A stretch of 64,000 nucleotides of DNA from G965237725 sp965237725 (lineage in GTDB: Bacteria; Pseudomonadota; Gammaproteobacteria; Arenicellales; Poriferihabitantaceae), in assembly GCA_965237725.1 (NCBI GenBank), contig OZ250151.1, positions 1,364,001 through 1,428,000 on the forward strand. Direction: 5' to 3'. A program made the translations under genes and the position numbers. Below are positions 17,874 through 27,638 of the stretch, piece by piece (position 1 is the stretch's first letter; the number at the start of each line of letters is the position of its first letter). The notes below the pieces were generated by a model that was given only the letters and a program-made list of their open reading frames with translations, was not told the origin of the DNA and ran no database searches.

Positions 17874-18938
17874 TTACAGGCCCTCGTACATGCGCCCCGG
17901 ATTTAGAATCCGTTGTGGGTCAAATTTCAATTTTAGTCTGTGGTGCAACTTCATGATCTCTGGTGGCAGTGGTTGAAATACTTCCCCAATTCGATCAGCG
18001 TTGCGAAATCGGGTTATGTGGCCCCCAACAACACCCACTGCATCAATCAGTTTCTGATCCACATCATCGGCACAAAACCAGCGTTGGGCGCCACCCCAGT
18101 CGATTAATTGATTTCTTTCTCCTAAAAATAGTTGAGTCGCCGGAGTCAATGATGTTCGAATAATTATTTTTTCCCTCTCGAAAAACGAATGGGTCTGATT
18201 GGTAATATCCATCCAGAATTTTTCACCTTCTCCATCTAGCTCACCGCCAATTTTGTCCCTGGCATATTCAACCCCCGGTTCACTGCCGGAAATACGAATT
18301 CGAGATTTTCCCGCCACCCAGGCTGCGGCGGTTATGGGTAATGGCTGGCCGGATAATTTACTCATCATGGTGATAAACGCATCTCCACTGGGATGGTCCA
18401 GAATCAGAGTTTGTTCCAATTGGGCAACGGGAACTACTTTTAGAGAAACTTCGAGGATTACGCCGAGGCAGCCCATGGATCCTGCCATGAGTCGCGAGAT
18501 ATCGAACCCAGCCACATTTTTTATGACCTGGCCACCGAATTGCATTATTTCCCCTCGCCCGGATAAAATTTTCGCCCCCAGTACAAAATGGCGGACTGCC
18601 CCGGCATAAGGACGGCTGGAACCAGAAATCCCCGCTGCAACGGCGCCACCCAATGTGGCGGTATCAGAAAATAATGGCGGTTCAAATCCGAGTTTCTGGT
18701 TATCGCTGGCGAGCAGTTGTTCGATCTGCTCTAACGGCGTTCCCGCCCTAGCGGTAATAACCAGCTCACTTGGGTGATAGTCAATTACCCCACAATGGGT
18801 TGCCACTTCCAGGGGTTCGCCAGTTATTTGTCGACCATAGAATGCCTTACTATCACCACCACGAATGGCCAGGGTCTGATGACTCTTCCCAGCGGCAATG
18901 ACCTGCTGCTGGAGTTCTACGCTGATGTCCTTGTCCAT
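17874..18938 (-). CDS. glcE: Glycolate oxidase FAD-binding subunit
   Basis: A 354-residue FAD_binding_4 (PCMH-fold) protein. Its N-terminal FAD domain contains LAIRGGDSKAFYGR, YHPSELVITARAGTPLEQIEQLL and the flavin-binding ATLGGAVAAGISGSSRPYAGAVRHFVLGAKIL. The C-terminal end, RLKLKFDPQRILNPGRMYEGL, is the family terminus. With GlcD it forms the flavin part of glycolate dehydrogenase, oxidising glycolate to glyoxylate. Its start codon overlaps the glcD stop by 1 bp, showing translational coupling. Confidence 0.95.
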   Translation of the reverse strand: MDKDISVELQQQVIAAGKSHQTLAIRGGDSKAFYGRQITGEPLEVATHCGVIDYHPSELVITARAGTPLEQIEQLLASDNQKLGFEPPLFSDTATLGGAVAAGISGSSRPYAGAVRHFVLGAKILSGRGEIMQFGGQVIKNVAGFDISRLMAGSMGCLGVILEVSLKVVPVAQLEQTLILDHPSGDAFITMMSKLSGQPLPITAAAWVAGKSRIRISGSEPGVEYARDKIGGELDGEGEKFWMDITNQTHSFFEREKIIIRTSLTPATQLFLGERNQLIDWGGAQRWFCADDVDQKLIDAVGVVGGHITRFRNADRIGEVFQPLPPEIMKLHHRLKLKFDPQRILNPGRMYEGL

Positions 18939-20392
18939 TAAAACCGATCGAGCTCCGGAAAAGGTATTTCACCATGATGTACATGCATGGCATTATGCTC
19001 TGCACAACGCGCCAAAGTAGGAATGGCTTTACCGGGATTCATTAGCGACTGCGGATCGAAGCAATCGCGGATGTGATGAAATTGCGCGCGCTCCTGATCG
19101 GAAAACTGAATACACATCTCGCCAATTTTCTCCACCCCAACACCGTGTTCACCGGTAATGGTGCCACCAACTTCGATACACAATTGCAGAATCCGACTTC
19201 CCAGCTGTTCAGTTTTTTTCAGTTCACCCGGCATATTTGCATCATATAAAATTAGTGGATGCAGGTTGCCGTCACCGGCATGAAAAACATTGGCTACGCG
19301 TAAATTGTATTCCTTAGACAGTTTGTTTATTTCAGTCAACACCCGCCCCAGGGATCGCCTGGGAATGGTACCGTCGATACAATAGTAATCGGGAGACAGT
19401 CGCCCTACCGCGGGAAATGCCGCCTTTCTTCCCGACCAGAACAATTCGCGTTCCGTTTCGTTTTTAGCCACACGACTATGGATTGCCTTATGCTCGCTAA
19501 AAATTTTTTCGGTTTGCGCTATCTGATTATCTACTTCCTGTTCGGTGCCGTCGAGTTCACAAAGTAATATCGCTTCAGCTTCTATGGGATAACCGGCGTT
19601 GACGAAATCCTCAGCGGCGCGAATCGCCGGGTTGTCCATCATCTCAACCCCCGCGGGAATGATACCCTGTGCGATGATAGCCGCCACACTATCCCCTGCA
19701 TTTTCTACCGAGTCGAATACTCCCATGATGACCTTGGCAGAGATCGGGATTGGCAACAGTTTTACGGTTACTTCGACCACAATGCCAAGCATGCCTTCGG
19801 AACCAATCATCAGGGATAACAAATCAAATCCTGGGGAGTCCAGACTGCTACTGCCAATTTCAATCAGATCACCGTCTATGGTTGCGACTGTCAGTGCGAG
19901 GATGTTATGCAAGGTTAATCCATACTTCAGGCAATGCACGCCACCGGCATTTTCCGCAACATTGCCGCCAATGGTGCAGGCGATCTGGGAAGATGGATCT
20001 GGGGCATAGTAGAGACCAAATGATTTGACCGCCTCCGATATGGCCAGATTGCGCACGCCGGGTTGCACCCTTGCACTCTGATTGTCTTGATCGATTGAGA
20101 TCACCTGATTCATCTTTGCCAGGCTGAGCACAATGCCGTCTTTATGGGGTAATGCGCCCCCTGAGAGACTGGTTCCAGCGCCGCGACTGACGATGGGAAT
20201 TTCATGTTCGTCGCAAATTGCCATGACCCCCTGAACCTGAAAAATTGTTTCAGGTAATACAACCAGTCGGGGCAGTTGTCGGTAGGCGCTTAAGCCATCA
20301 CATTCATAAACCCGGAGTGAAGATTTTTCTGATATGACGGATTCATCGGGTAGAAACTGACGCAGCAGTTGAATTAATCTGGAATTTTTCAT
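18938..20392 (-). CDS. glcD: Glycolate oxidase subunit D (FAD-linked)
   Basis: A 484-residue GlcD. Markers are YECDGLSAYRQLPRLVVLPET (about residues 31-51), the FAD motif PIVSRGAGTSLSGGALP, IGGNVAENAGGVHCLKYG and the C-terminal VFHAGDGNLHPLILYD and TGEHGVGVEKIGEM. It oxidises glycolate (or D-lactate-like 2-hydroxyacids) and feeds GlcF. I chose the ATG at 20392 (MKNSRLIQLL), which aligns with the family. An in-frame TTG at 20428 would add 12 residues. First gene of glcDEF-ferredoxin, divergent from coq7. No GlcC-type regulator is adjacent. Confidence 0.94.
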   Translation of the reverse strand: MKNSRLIQLLRQFLPDESVISEKSSLRVYECDGLSAYRQLPRLVVLPETIFQVQGVMAICDEHEIPIVSRGAGTSLSGGALPHKDGIVLSLAKMNQVISIDQDNQSARVQPGVRNLAISEAVKSFGLYYAPDPSSQIACTIGGNVAENAGGVHCLKYGLTLHNILALTVATIDGDLIEIGSSSLDSPGFDLLSLMIGSEGMLGIVVEVTVKLLPIPISAKVIMGVFDSVENAGDSVAAIIAQGIIPAGVEMMDNPAIRAAEDFVNAGYPIEAEAILLCELDGTEQEVDNQIAQTEKIFSEHKAIHSRVAKNETERELFWSGRKAAFPAVGRLSPDYYCIDGTIPRRSLGRVLTEINKLSKEYNLRVANVFHAGDGNLHPLILYDANMPGELKKTEQLGSRILQLCIEVGGTITGEHGVGVEKIGEMCIQFSDQERAQFHHIRDCFDPQSLMNPGKAIPTLARCAEHNAMHVHHGEIPFPELDRF

Positions 20393-20490
20393 CGCGCTAT
20401 TATCCGTGTATTCATTGTCAAAGGCCAATTTATAAAAATTCTTTTCACTACAGTGGCACGGCTTGCTGCTTTTCGTCTATGATCATAGCC

Positions 20491-21135
20491 ATGAACAGTC
20501 AACGTGATTACACCGCCATCGACCAGACCCTGAGCAACATAGGCCGCACTCTGGAAACTCTGTTTGCTAAACCTGCAAACCAGCGCGCTTATCCAGCCAC
20601 AAGTACTGAATCAGATGAACTGAGCGAATCCCAGCGCCTGCAATCTGGACGCTACATGCGGGTAAATCATGTGGGAGAAATTTGCGCCCAGGCGCTGTAT
20701 CAGAGTCAATCAATTACCGCCCGAGACACCAATACCCGGGAGGCGATGCAACAGGCAGCAAGTGAAGAAATTGATCACCTGGCCTGGTGCGAACAACGAA
20801 TCGAAGAATTGGGTGGTCGAAAAAGCCTGCTCAATCCGATCTGGTATGCCGGTTCATTTGCGATTGGGACTCTTGCGGGAATCGCCGGAGACAAATGGAA
20901 TCTGGGATTCGTTGCTGAAACCGAGAAACAGGTTGTGGCTCACCTCGACGATCATCTTGGCAAATTGCCGGAAAGTGATTTGCGTAGTAAAGAAGTGGTT
21001 GCACAAATGAAAGAAGATGAAGCCGCTCACGCCGAGCAGGCCATGGAGGCTGGTGCAGAAACTCTGCCACCCGCAGTTAAGAAGCTGATGACATTGGCTT
21101 CTAAAGTTATGACTAAAACCGCTTACTGGGTCTAG
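20491..21135 (+). CDS. coq7: Ubiquinone biosynthesis hydroxylase Coq7
   Basis: A roughly 214-residue di-iron monooxygenase that hydroxylates 2-polyprenyl-3-methyl-6-methoxy-1,4-benzoquinone, the penultimate ubiquinone step. Iron ligands lie in MRVNHVGEICAQALYQ, SEEIDHLAWCEQRI, VAETEKQVVAHLDDHL and MKEDEAAHAEQAMEAG. It ends AKVMTKTAYWV as in other gammaproteobacteria that use Coq7 instead of UbiF. Two close ATGs exist (20479 and 20491); MNSQRDYTAID resembles family starts better. Its stop shares the CTAG palindrome at 21132-21135 with the stop of the convergent sulfatase gene. Confidence 0.95.
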   Translation: MNSQRDYTAIDQTLSNIGRTLETLFAKPANQRAYPATSTESDELSESQRLQSGRYMRVNHVGEICAQALYQSQSITARDTNTREAMQQAASEEIDHLAWCEQRIEELGGRKSLLNPIWYAGSFAIGTLAGIAGDKWNLGFVAETEKQVVAHLDDHLGKLPESDLRSKEVVAQMKEDEAAHAEQAMEAGAETLPPAVKKLMTLASKVMTKTAYWV

Positions 21136-22715
21136 TTATCCGACTTGAATGGCTTGAATGGCCCGAATGGCTTGGGTCGTGGAAATCGGGAATGGATATC
21201 AAATTTTGTTAAATCCATGTGGCTGCGCGTATATTGCTCGCCGGGATCCCGGGCCGGATTAAAATCCCAACCCTGATATCTGCCAATTCGTAAAGCGGCG
21301 TGGACCACTCGTCGTCGTTCCTGATCGTTAATCACTTTTTCCTGGATCAGGTTCACATCCCAGTGTTCCGTAGCCTCGGCTTTAAACTTATCGAGTGCGC
21401 TGCCATGATGCGGATCATTTGCCAGGTTAACTTTTTCATCGGGGTCTTGGTCAAGATCAAACAGCTGATCGGGGTCCGAGGGACAACAGGTATATTTATA
21501 ATTTCCATTTCTGATCATTAGCATCGGTGCACCGGTTCCTTCAGCAAGATATTCGCTGATTGCCCGGTCCGGGTCATTTTTATCATCGCCGTCACATAGC
21601 GGAATTAAACTGCGACCATCCAGCGGATCAATGGCTGCGGGCTTATGCGCACCAGTGCCCTCAGCGGCGAGATCAACCAGTGTTGGCAATATATCCACAT
21701 GAGCCACAGCCTGTTTAACTCGCCGAGGTTTGAACCGCGATGGTTGGTGGACAATAACTGGAATTCGGCATGACCATTCTCTGAATGACATCTTGTACCA
21801 AAGACCGTATTCCCCAAGCATATCGCCGTGGTCTGAGGTAAAAATGATTGTAGTGTTATCCGCCATGCCACATTCGTCCAGGGTGTCCTGTAATTTTCCG
21901 AGCCATTCATCGACATAACTCACATTGCCGTAATAGGCCCGGCGTGCATTGATGACATCCTCATCGCTTAACTCTATCGCACCGACATCGATCACTTTTT
22001 CCAGGCGTCGGGTATGAGGATCGGTTTGGTCGGATGGTAAGCCGCGAACACCGGGTAATGCGATGTCTACATCTTCGTACAAATCCCAGTATTTCTGTCG
22101 GGTGGCATAAGGATCGTGGGGATGGATGAAACTCGCGACCAGTGCCAAAGGCCGCTGGTCTTCAGAGCGGGCATGATCGTAAATGGCTTTCACCGCCTGA
22201 TTACCCACTTCATCATCGTAGGTCAGCTGATTGGTTATGGCCGCAACCCCGGCCTGTTTCACGCTGGATAAATTGTGATACCAAAGGTCAATACGCTCAT
22301 CGGAATTTTTCCAGTCCGGAATCCAGCCAAAATCCGAGGGATAAATATCTGTGGTCATCCGATCTTCGAATCCATGGAGCTGGTCTGGGCCAACAAAATG
22401 CATTTTTCCCGACAAACAGGTTTTGTAACCCATTAACCTGAGGTAGTGGGCAAAGGTGGGCATGGTTGCGGGCATGTATGCCGCATTGTCATAACCACCG
22501 CAGCGGGAAATATTTTGCCCCGTCATAAAGGCATACCGTCCGGGGGTGCACAGCGGACTGCTGGTGTAAGCCCATTCGAACAATACACCCTGGCTGGCAA
22601 GATGATCGATGTTGGGCGAAATAACCTCATTGTGGCCATAACAACCCAGGGTTTTCGCAGTCAACTGGTCTGCCATAACCACCAGTATATTTTGCTGGTC
22701 TGAATTCTTAGTCAT
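21132..22715 (-). CDS. betC: Choline-sulfatase
   Basis: A 527-residue type I sulfatase. The formylglycine motif is C56-T-P-G-R within SSPLCTPGRYAFMTGQ. Metal ligands are in NILVVMADQL and IIFTSDHGDMLGEYGLW. The C-terminal block with ERRRVVHAALRIGRYQGWDFNP is characteristic of BetC (choline sulfatase C-terminal domain). It hydrolyses choline-O-sulfate to choline and sulfate in the cytosol. This would feed glycine betaine synthesis and fits the MttB/dimethylglycine dehydrogenase pair at 1-2.6 kb, though no betA/betB is in the window. The gene is likely co-transcribed with the M81 peptidase 57 bp upstream. An anaerobic or FGE maturase must be encoded elsewhere. Confidence 0.88.
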   Translation of the reverse strand: MTKNSDQQNILVVMADQLTAKTLGCYGHNEVISPNIDHLASQGVLFEWAYTSSPLCTPGRYAFMTGQNISRCGGYDNAAYMPATMPTFAHYLRLMGYKTCLSGKMHFVGPDQLHGFEDRMTTDIYPSDFGWIPDWKNSDERIDLWYHNLSSVKQAGVAAITNQLTYDDEVGNQAVKAIYDHARSEDQRPLALVASFIHPHDPYATRQKYWDLYEDVDIALPGVRGLPSDQTDPHTRRLEKVIDVGAIELSDEDVINARRAYYGNVSYVDEWLGKLQDTLDECGMADNTTIIFTSDHGDMLGEYGLWYKMSFREWSCRIPVIVHQPSRFKPRRVKQAVAHVDILPTLVDLAAEGTGAHKPAAIDPLDGRSLIPLCDGDDKNDPDRAISEYLAEGTGAPMLMIRNGNYKYTCCPSDPDQLFDLDQDPDEKVNLANDPHHGSALDKFKAEATEHWDVNLIQEKVINDQERRRVVHAALRIGRYQGWDFNPARDPGEQYTRSHMDLTKFDIHSRFPRPKPFGPFKPFKSDN

Positions 22716-22772
22716 TGAAATTTGATCGGTTGTTCAAAGTTGCTCCTTATTTACTCCGAATACGGATGGGGT

Positions 22773-24257
22773 TCAACTCATTTTTGTGATTTCAATATTG
22801 GATCGAATATTGTTGTATTGCAACAAACCGGGATCGGCATAAACTTCCCCTGGGGCTGAAACAATAATTATTCTACTCGCAAGATTTTCAAAATCATTTC
22901 GAAAATGTACAGAGCTTTTTAGAGCAACAAAATCCATCTGATCGGGCTCGATACCAATATGCCTGAAATGACCCTGATCCGCAGCCTGCACCGCTTTTGA
23001 ACAAACAACCACCAAAACCCCTGATATCTTTAGTAAGGCACACAGCCCCAATTCCATGTGAGCACCCTTGTACATCGGGCCCGTAGCAACAAACCGACCA
23101 TCGGATAAATTGATCACCTCTACGTCGCAATGATAGTGTGGGTTGTCAGGCAATTCTGGCAAATCGCCCAGGGTTACTGAATATTTGCTGCCAATACCTT
23201 TTTCGTAGGCCATGGCGGCTGTGGCCGAATCATTAATTACGCCGACCACCGCATTTTCAAGGCCATGGTTGATCATAGATTCCAGCACACCAATGGTGGC
23301 GCCCGACCCACCGCCGCCGGGATTGTCCTGGGTATCGGCGATAACAATTGTCCGGCCATGCTGACTCAGGGCATTTTTGGCTTCCTGAATTCCGGCGTCC
23401 ACTGGCCAGATTTTCTCGTAAAATTTTGACTTACTGATATTAATTTTCTCCACCAGCGCATCCACTGCTGAATCGGCATGTTGCTGGCTCAGTCCGTACC
23501 CCACCACGCTCGGTCCCACATCAAAAATGTCGGATAAATGAAAGCCGCAGGCAAATGACAGGCTCGGGACCTGTTCACAAATTAAATCGGGTAGCTGGTC
23601 GTAAATTAATTTACATGGCTCGATCAGTGTACAGCCTGTATTTAACGGAATCAGGAACTCGATCTGCCTGAATGATTTAAACAAGGGCTGGGGATTTTTC
23701 AGATAATCACACAGCAGTCGACTGACCCGATAACCGGTTTGACCCATATCGATGTGGGGATAGGTTCGATAAATGTCGAGCACACTTGCCTTTTCCTGCA
23801 TCAGCGGTGTCACATTGGCATGCAAATCCAGGCTGACAAAAATGGGAATCTGCTCACCCACCGCCCCTCGCATTCGGGATAAAAATTCCCCCTCGCCATC
23901 CTGAAAGTGCTCACACACCATGGCACCGTGGAGGTCGAGATATATACCGTCAACGGGTAAGACCTGCTGCAATTGCTCAAGCATGTCTTTGCAGATACGT
24001 TCAAATGCATCCTCGGTTACATAAGAACAGGGCGTGGCTGAACACCAGGTCAGGGGCAGAAGCTCATGGGAATCTTCATTTAAAGCTTTTATCGCGCCGG
24101 CGATGGGTAAATGAACATCTTTCACCGCATCGATCAGGGCCGCACCACTATGCATTCCAGGCCATTCGTCAGCGCTTTCAAAGGCGGCAAAATCTGCCCG
24201 TGCCGTGGCAAAAGTATTTGTTTCATGCTGCCAGCCGGCAATTGCAATTCGTGCCAT
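22773..24257 (-). CDS. M81 family metallopeptidase (MlrC-like)
   Basis: A 494-residue protein of the M81/MlrC (DUF1485) family. Likely zinc ligands appear in AIAGWQHETNTFATAR, in YLDLHGAMVCEHFQDGEGEFL and in FVSLDLHANVTPLM. The C-terminal MlrC domain has VIADTQDNPGGGGSGATIGVL. MlrC degrades linear microcystin products in sphingomonads. Most homologues are of unknown substrate and occur widely in amino-acid and peptide catabolism. It sits between the choline-sulfatase and the MMPL exporter on one strand. I would not infer microcystin degradation. Confidence 0.88.
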   Translation of the reverse strand: MARIAIAGWQHETNTFATARADFAAFESADEWPGMHSGAALIDAVKDVHLPIAGAIKALNEDSHELLPLTWCSATPCSYVTEDAFERICKDMLEQLQQVLPVDGIYLDLHGAMVCEHFQDGEGEFLSRMRGAVGEQIPIFVSLDLHANVTPLMQEKASVLDIYRTYPHIDMGQTGYRVSRLLCDYLKNPQPLFKSFRQIEFLIPLNTGCTLIEPCKLIYDQLPDLICEQVPSLSFACGFHLSDIFDVGPSVVGYGLSQQHADSAVDALVEKINISKSKFYEKIWPVDAGIQEAKNALSQHGRTIVIADTQDNPGGGGSGATIGVLESMINHGLENAVVGVINDSATAAMAYEKGIGSKYSVTLGDLPELPDNPHYHCDVEVINLSDGRFVATGPMYKGAHMELGLCALLKISGVLVVVCSKAVQAADQGHFRHIGIEPDQMDFVALKSSVHFRNDFENLASRIIIVSAPGEVYADPGLLQYNNIRSNIEITKMS

Positions 24258-24297
24258 GGAATACCTGCCTAATATTGCTGGTTATTTTCTAAATTGA

Positions 24298-26685
24298 TTA
24301 CAATCTGTTTTGGTTCGCAACCGGCGTGGTTGCCCACATGGCTGCAAATACCATACTGATAAATGCACCGATACCCACGGTCAGGCCAATGGCTTCCAGT
24401 GGCGGTGTCTGCGAAAATTTCAGAATACCGAAAACCAGTATGGTTGTGATCGCACATGTCCATAACGATCGAAAGGTGGTGTCCCATTCATTTTCATTGT
24501 CAGGAAGTCGATTAAAAAACAACGCATAGTCCAGACCCAGCCCAACTACCAGCAATAGGGATATAAGATGAAAAATACTCAGAGGGTTACCGCTGAAAAC
24601 CAGCAGCGCTGCCGCAACAACGGCAGCTGACAAGGTCGGAACCATTATCTTTAATGGACGAGTAAGGCTTTTAAATGCCAGAGCCAGGGCAATGTAAATA
24701 ATAAATATGCAACCCATCATGGACAGTGCAACCCGATCGATGCTTCGGGCGACCAAATCCGTTGATGCACTTTTAAGATGCATATAAAACAGACTCTCGT
24801 GTTGTTCCGCAAACATTTTCATTTTCTGATCATCATTTACTCCATGGAGTAAAATCACACCGCCCGCTTCGTCGCCAAAATCAAAAAGTAATGGATTGAG
24901 CTTCTTTCCGATAGCGGTGTTCTCAAGGGTGGCTGGATCAACCAGGTCGAGGGTCTTGGTCAACGTAATATCTTCGATAAATGGATCAAAAACATTTTTT
25001 CTGAATGGCATATCCGTCATCGCCTGTTCGAGTCGGGTCCGCAGAACTTCAGTATCTGGGATCTGGGAATTCCTTAAGGCCTGACGTTGCTGGCTTGGTA
25101 AGAAGTGCGCTGCCATATCATATCCCTCGATGACATTATCATTAATCAAATCGTTGAGATAGGGTTGAATTCGTTCGCTGAATTGCAACACCATTTCCTT
25201 GTTTCTCTCGGTCAACAGCATCATGCTACCGCCGTACCAAAATCCCAGATCCCCTCTTAGCAGTTTTCCTTCAGCGCGACGGGATTCCTTAATTGGGCTC
25301 AATGAGTCCACATTAAGATGTAATACCGGCCGACCTGAAAACATCAGCATGGCAAGAGAAACGATCATGGCGCCAACAACTACCCAGCGCAGGTTGGACG
25401 CTTTTCGACCCCAGGATTTCAGGAAATGGTGAAACTTTGGTAAACCGTAAACGCGATCGTCTTTATTTTCTGCCAGCATCGGCAAAACCCAGCGAGAAAA
25501 CAATGCCGCGGTTATCAGTCCAACGATGGTAAACAATCCAAGTTGTTGCAGGCCACCAAACCCGGATACCAAAAATGCAGCGTAAGCAATTACCGTGGAA
25601 AATACGCCCAGTCGTAATGTGCGCCAGATATTCTTTACGTTATCACGCCTTTGATTCGCGTTGCCTTGTAGCCCACTTAACAAGTGGATTGGGTAGTCTA
25701 CGGCAACCCCCGCCAGGGTAATTCCAAATGCCAGGGTAATGCCATGTATCTGGTTATAAAATGATAATATAGTCGCCGTTGCAACAACTACACCGGCAAA
25801 AAGCGGGCATATCACTAATAACACAGTCCGAATCGACCGATAAGCCGCTGTTAGAAATATTACCACCAGGAACACCGCAATCAGAGTTAACCATTTTACA
25901 TCGTCTCTAATGTCCTCCCCAGATTCCACGGCGAAGGCAGCAGGGCCGGTCATGATTCGAGTCAGACCAGGTACCTTCATCGATTCGTAGATTGCGCGAA
26001 TTTCCATAACCGCTGCAACCTGGTTTTTCATTTTCGAAATATCCGCCGCTATTTCGGCCAAAATCAATGTTCTGGTTTTATCACCAGAAAACCAGACCCC
26101 TTCGATTTCAATGGGGCGTTTGTGTCTACTGATTTTTCCCTGCCATTCCTCTAGCAAGGTAATGATTTCACCAGTTGGGTCATTTCGTAAATAACGTTTT
26201 TCAATTGGCGCTGAAGACGACGCCAAACCATCGAGACGGGCTTGTAGTGAAGCTTTTAATCCCGTAACGGAAAACTGCGCAGACAAATCATTATGGGATA
26301 AAAGATAGCGATGTTTTTCGATAAACTCCAACCCACTTTCACTGAGACTGGAGGCATTGTTCGTTATTTTGCCGAATGTTTCGGACTGACGCAGTTCTTC
26401 GGAAAATTTCTGATTAAACTCAGCAAGCTGTCTTGTTGGCAGCCCTGAAAAGGATATGAAAATAATATTGGTTGAAGCACCGTTGTCTAGCTGATGATGA
26501 AGCAGGCGTTCAAATTTTGTAACTGGCTCAGGTAGAAATAATGCCAGTTCTGTAGAAACTTTAATTTTTGCAACAATAAGGGCAAGAGCAACAAAGACGA
26601 TGCACAGGATGAGTATTGCTTTATTGCGTGCTGTGCTCACAACGATTAAACCACGATATAATTTGGGAACCTTTGAACAAGTCAT
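24298..26685 (-). CDS. RND/MMPL-superfamily exporter
   Basis: A 795-residue inner-membrane exporter with duplicated halves. Each half has a first helix (ILILCIVFVALALIVAKI; VVVGAMIVSLAMLMFSG), a large periplasmic loop and a bundle of about five helices. The signatures ITLAGVAVDYPIHLLSG and VVGLGLDYALFFNRL mark the fourth helices. Such MMPL proteins export lipids or lipid-linked molecules and often pair with LolA-like carriers, as here. The ATG at 26685 and the first seven residues (MTCSKVP) come from the terminal inverted repeat of the miniature element at 26666-26848. The ancestral start was probably displaced; a GTG at 26640 (MSTARNKAIL) is the alternative. Substrate unknown. Confidence 0.85.
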   Translation of the reverse strand: MTCSKVPKLYRGLIVVSTARNKAILILCIVFVALALIVAKIKVSTELALFLPEPVTKFERLLHHQLDNGASTNIIFISFSGLPTRQLAEFNQKFSEELRQSETFGKITNNASSLSESGLEFIEKHRYLLSHNDLSAQFSVTGLKASLQARLDGLASSSAPIEKRYLRNDPTGEIITLLEEWQGKISRHKRPIEIEGVWFSGDKTRTLILAEIAADISKMKNQVAAVMEIRAIYESMKVPGLTRIMTGPAAFAVESGEDIRDDVKWLTLIAVFLVVIFLTAAYRSIRTVLLVICPLFAGVVVATATILSFYNQIHGITLAFGITLAGVAVDYPIHLLSGLQGNANQRRDNVKNIWRTLRLGVFSTVIAYAAFLVSGFGGLQQLGLFTIVGLITAALFSRWVLPMLAENKDDRVYGLPKFHHFLKSWGRKASNLRWVVVGAMIVSLAMLMFSGRPVLHLNVDSLSPIKESRRAEGKLLRGDLGFWYGGSMMLLTERNKEMVLQFSERIQPYLNDLINDNVIEGYDMAAHFLPSQQRQALRNSQIPDTEVLRTRLEQAMTDMPFRKNVFDPFIEDITLTKTLDLVDPATLENTAIGKKLNPLLFDFGDEAGGVILLHGVNDDQKMKMFAEQHESLFYMHLKSASTDLVARSIDRVALSMMGCIFIIYIALALAFKSLTRPLKIMVPTLSAAVVAAALLVFSGNPLSIFHLISLLLVVGLGLDYALFFNRLPDNENEWDTTFRSLWTCAITTILVFGILKFSQTPPLEAIGLTVGIGAFISMVFAAMWATTPVANQNRL

Positions 26686-26848
26686 GACCGATTAAATTGA
26701 GTCCAAACCCAATATATTACGTGGCAATATCTACGTTAAATAATCTCGCCCAAGTGATTGTATGGGCCGTGCTATTGCACCAATTTTTTGCCTTGATCTT
26801 GATCATTTTGGACTCAACTTGATTCGCCCAGACTTGTTCAGAGGTTCC
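26666..26848. mobile_element. Miniature inverted-repeat transposable element, copy A
   Basis: A 183 bp non-coding element with 18 bp terminal inverted repeats matching at 17 of 18 positions (GGAACCTTTGAACAAGTC at 26666 and, inverted, GGAACCTCTGAACAAGTC at 26848). Weaker inverted similarity extends inward to about 45 bp (to TTGAGTCCAAA). It is flanked by a 4 bp direct repeat TTTG (26662-26665 and 26849-26852), as expected for a target duplication. A second copy lies at 58274-58472. The tips resemble IS5-type ends, which is an impression from memory. No transposase is present, so it depends on one in trans. Confidence 0.85.
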
Positions 26849-26857
26849 TTTGTTAGG

Positions 26858-27490
26858 TTAATTCAAAAACTCGTATGTTAATTCCATTACAGATTCATCA
26901 CCATCAGCTTGAATGGTAACCACTTTTTTGATTTTAGTGTCTTCACCATTTAAGGTAATTTTTTCAATATATTCCAGTATCTCGGGTCCTTTGGGAGCAA
27001 GTTCCAAACTCCAGTTTTCCCGCACACCTTCGAGTACCATGTCGTAATTTTGATTCAGCATATCATAGTTCCCTGCAAGCAATGATCGAATACTTTCTAC
27101 ACCTGCTTTTAGTACCGGATGGGATTGCACAGAATAATGCTGAGTTTGCACAACTTTGTCCACTTTCCCGGATTCCGAAGAACGTTCGATATCCATGGAA
27201 TCGCCGCTGATAACTATTTTCTCCACAGTAGGTGACAACGTGTTTTTTTCGATGTAGTCCGGCGCTTTGTATTCCATAGTACCTTCGATCACCAGATCCG
27301 TTATTAGAAAAATTGATTGCTTGGTTTCGACAAAATTCAATTTGGCATGTTTAACCTGGGAAAGTTGAAACATTAATTTTTCTGCAGTCCAGTCATCCTC
27401 GTTGGCAAGTGTGTTAATCGATAGAAACCCGAGGATCACCACAGCTATAATTTTGTGCCAATTTTTGATCAAACTGCTTGTTGTTATCAT
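26858..27490 (-). CDS. LolA-like outer-membrane lipoprotein carrier family protein
   Basis: A 210-residue secreted protein. Signal peptide about residues 12-30 (IIAVVILGFLSINTLA, cut before NEDDW). The mature part has the half-open beta-barrel pattern of LolA relatives: LMFQLSQVKHAKLNFVETKQSIFLITDLVIEGTMEY reads as strand-turn-strand, followed by KIVISGDSMDIE and LELAPKGPEILEYIEKITL. LolA proper carries lipoproteins to LolB. Relatives next to MMPL exporters are thought to carry other lipids. The gene ends 10 bp before the miniature element that separates it from the exporter; the two were probably one operon. Confidence 0.75.
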   Translation of the reverse strand: MITTSSLIKNWHKIIAVVILGFLSINTLANEDDWTAEKLMFQLSQVKHAKLNFVETKQSIFLITDLVIEGTMEYKAPDYIEKNTLSPTVEKIVISGDSMDIERSSESGKVDKVVQTQHYSVQSHPVLKAGVESIRSLLAGNYDMLNQNYDMVLEGVRENWSLELAPKGPEILEYIEKITLNGEDTKIKKVVTIQADGDESVMELTYEFLN

Positions 27491-27638
27491 GTTGGAATGG
27501 TGCCTTGGTGCTTACACTGACCAACAATGGCCAGACACAGTTTAGTCAAACTGGATGACAGAGAAGTTCCCGCAAAATTCGGGAGCGGGGGATTATAGGG
27601 TTAACTAAGCAGGAATTATAGGGGTGAAAAGTGAAGGC

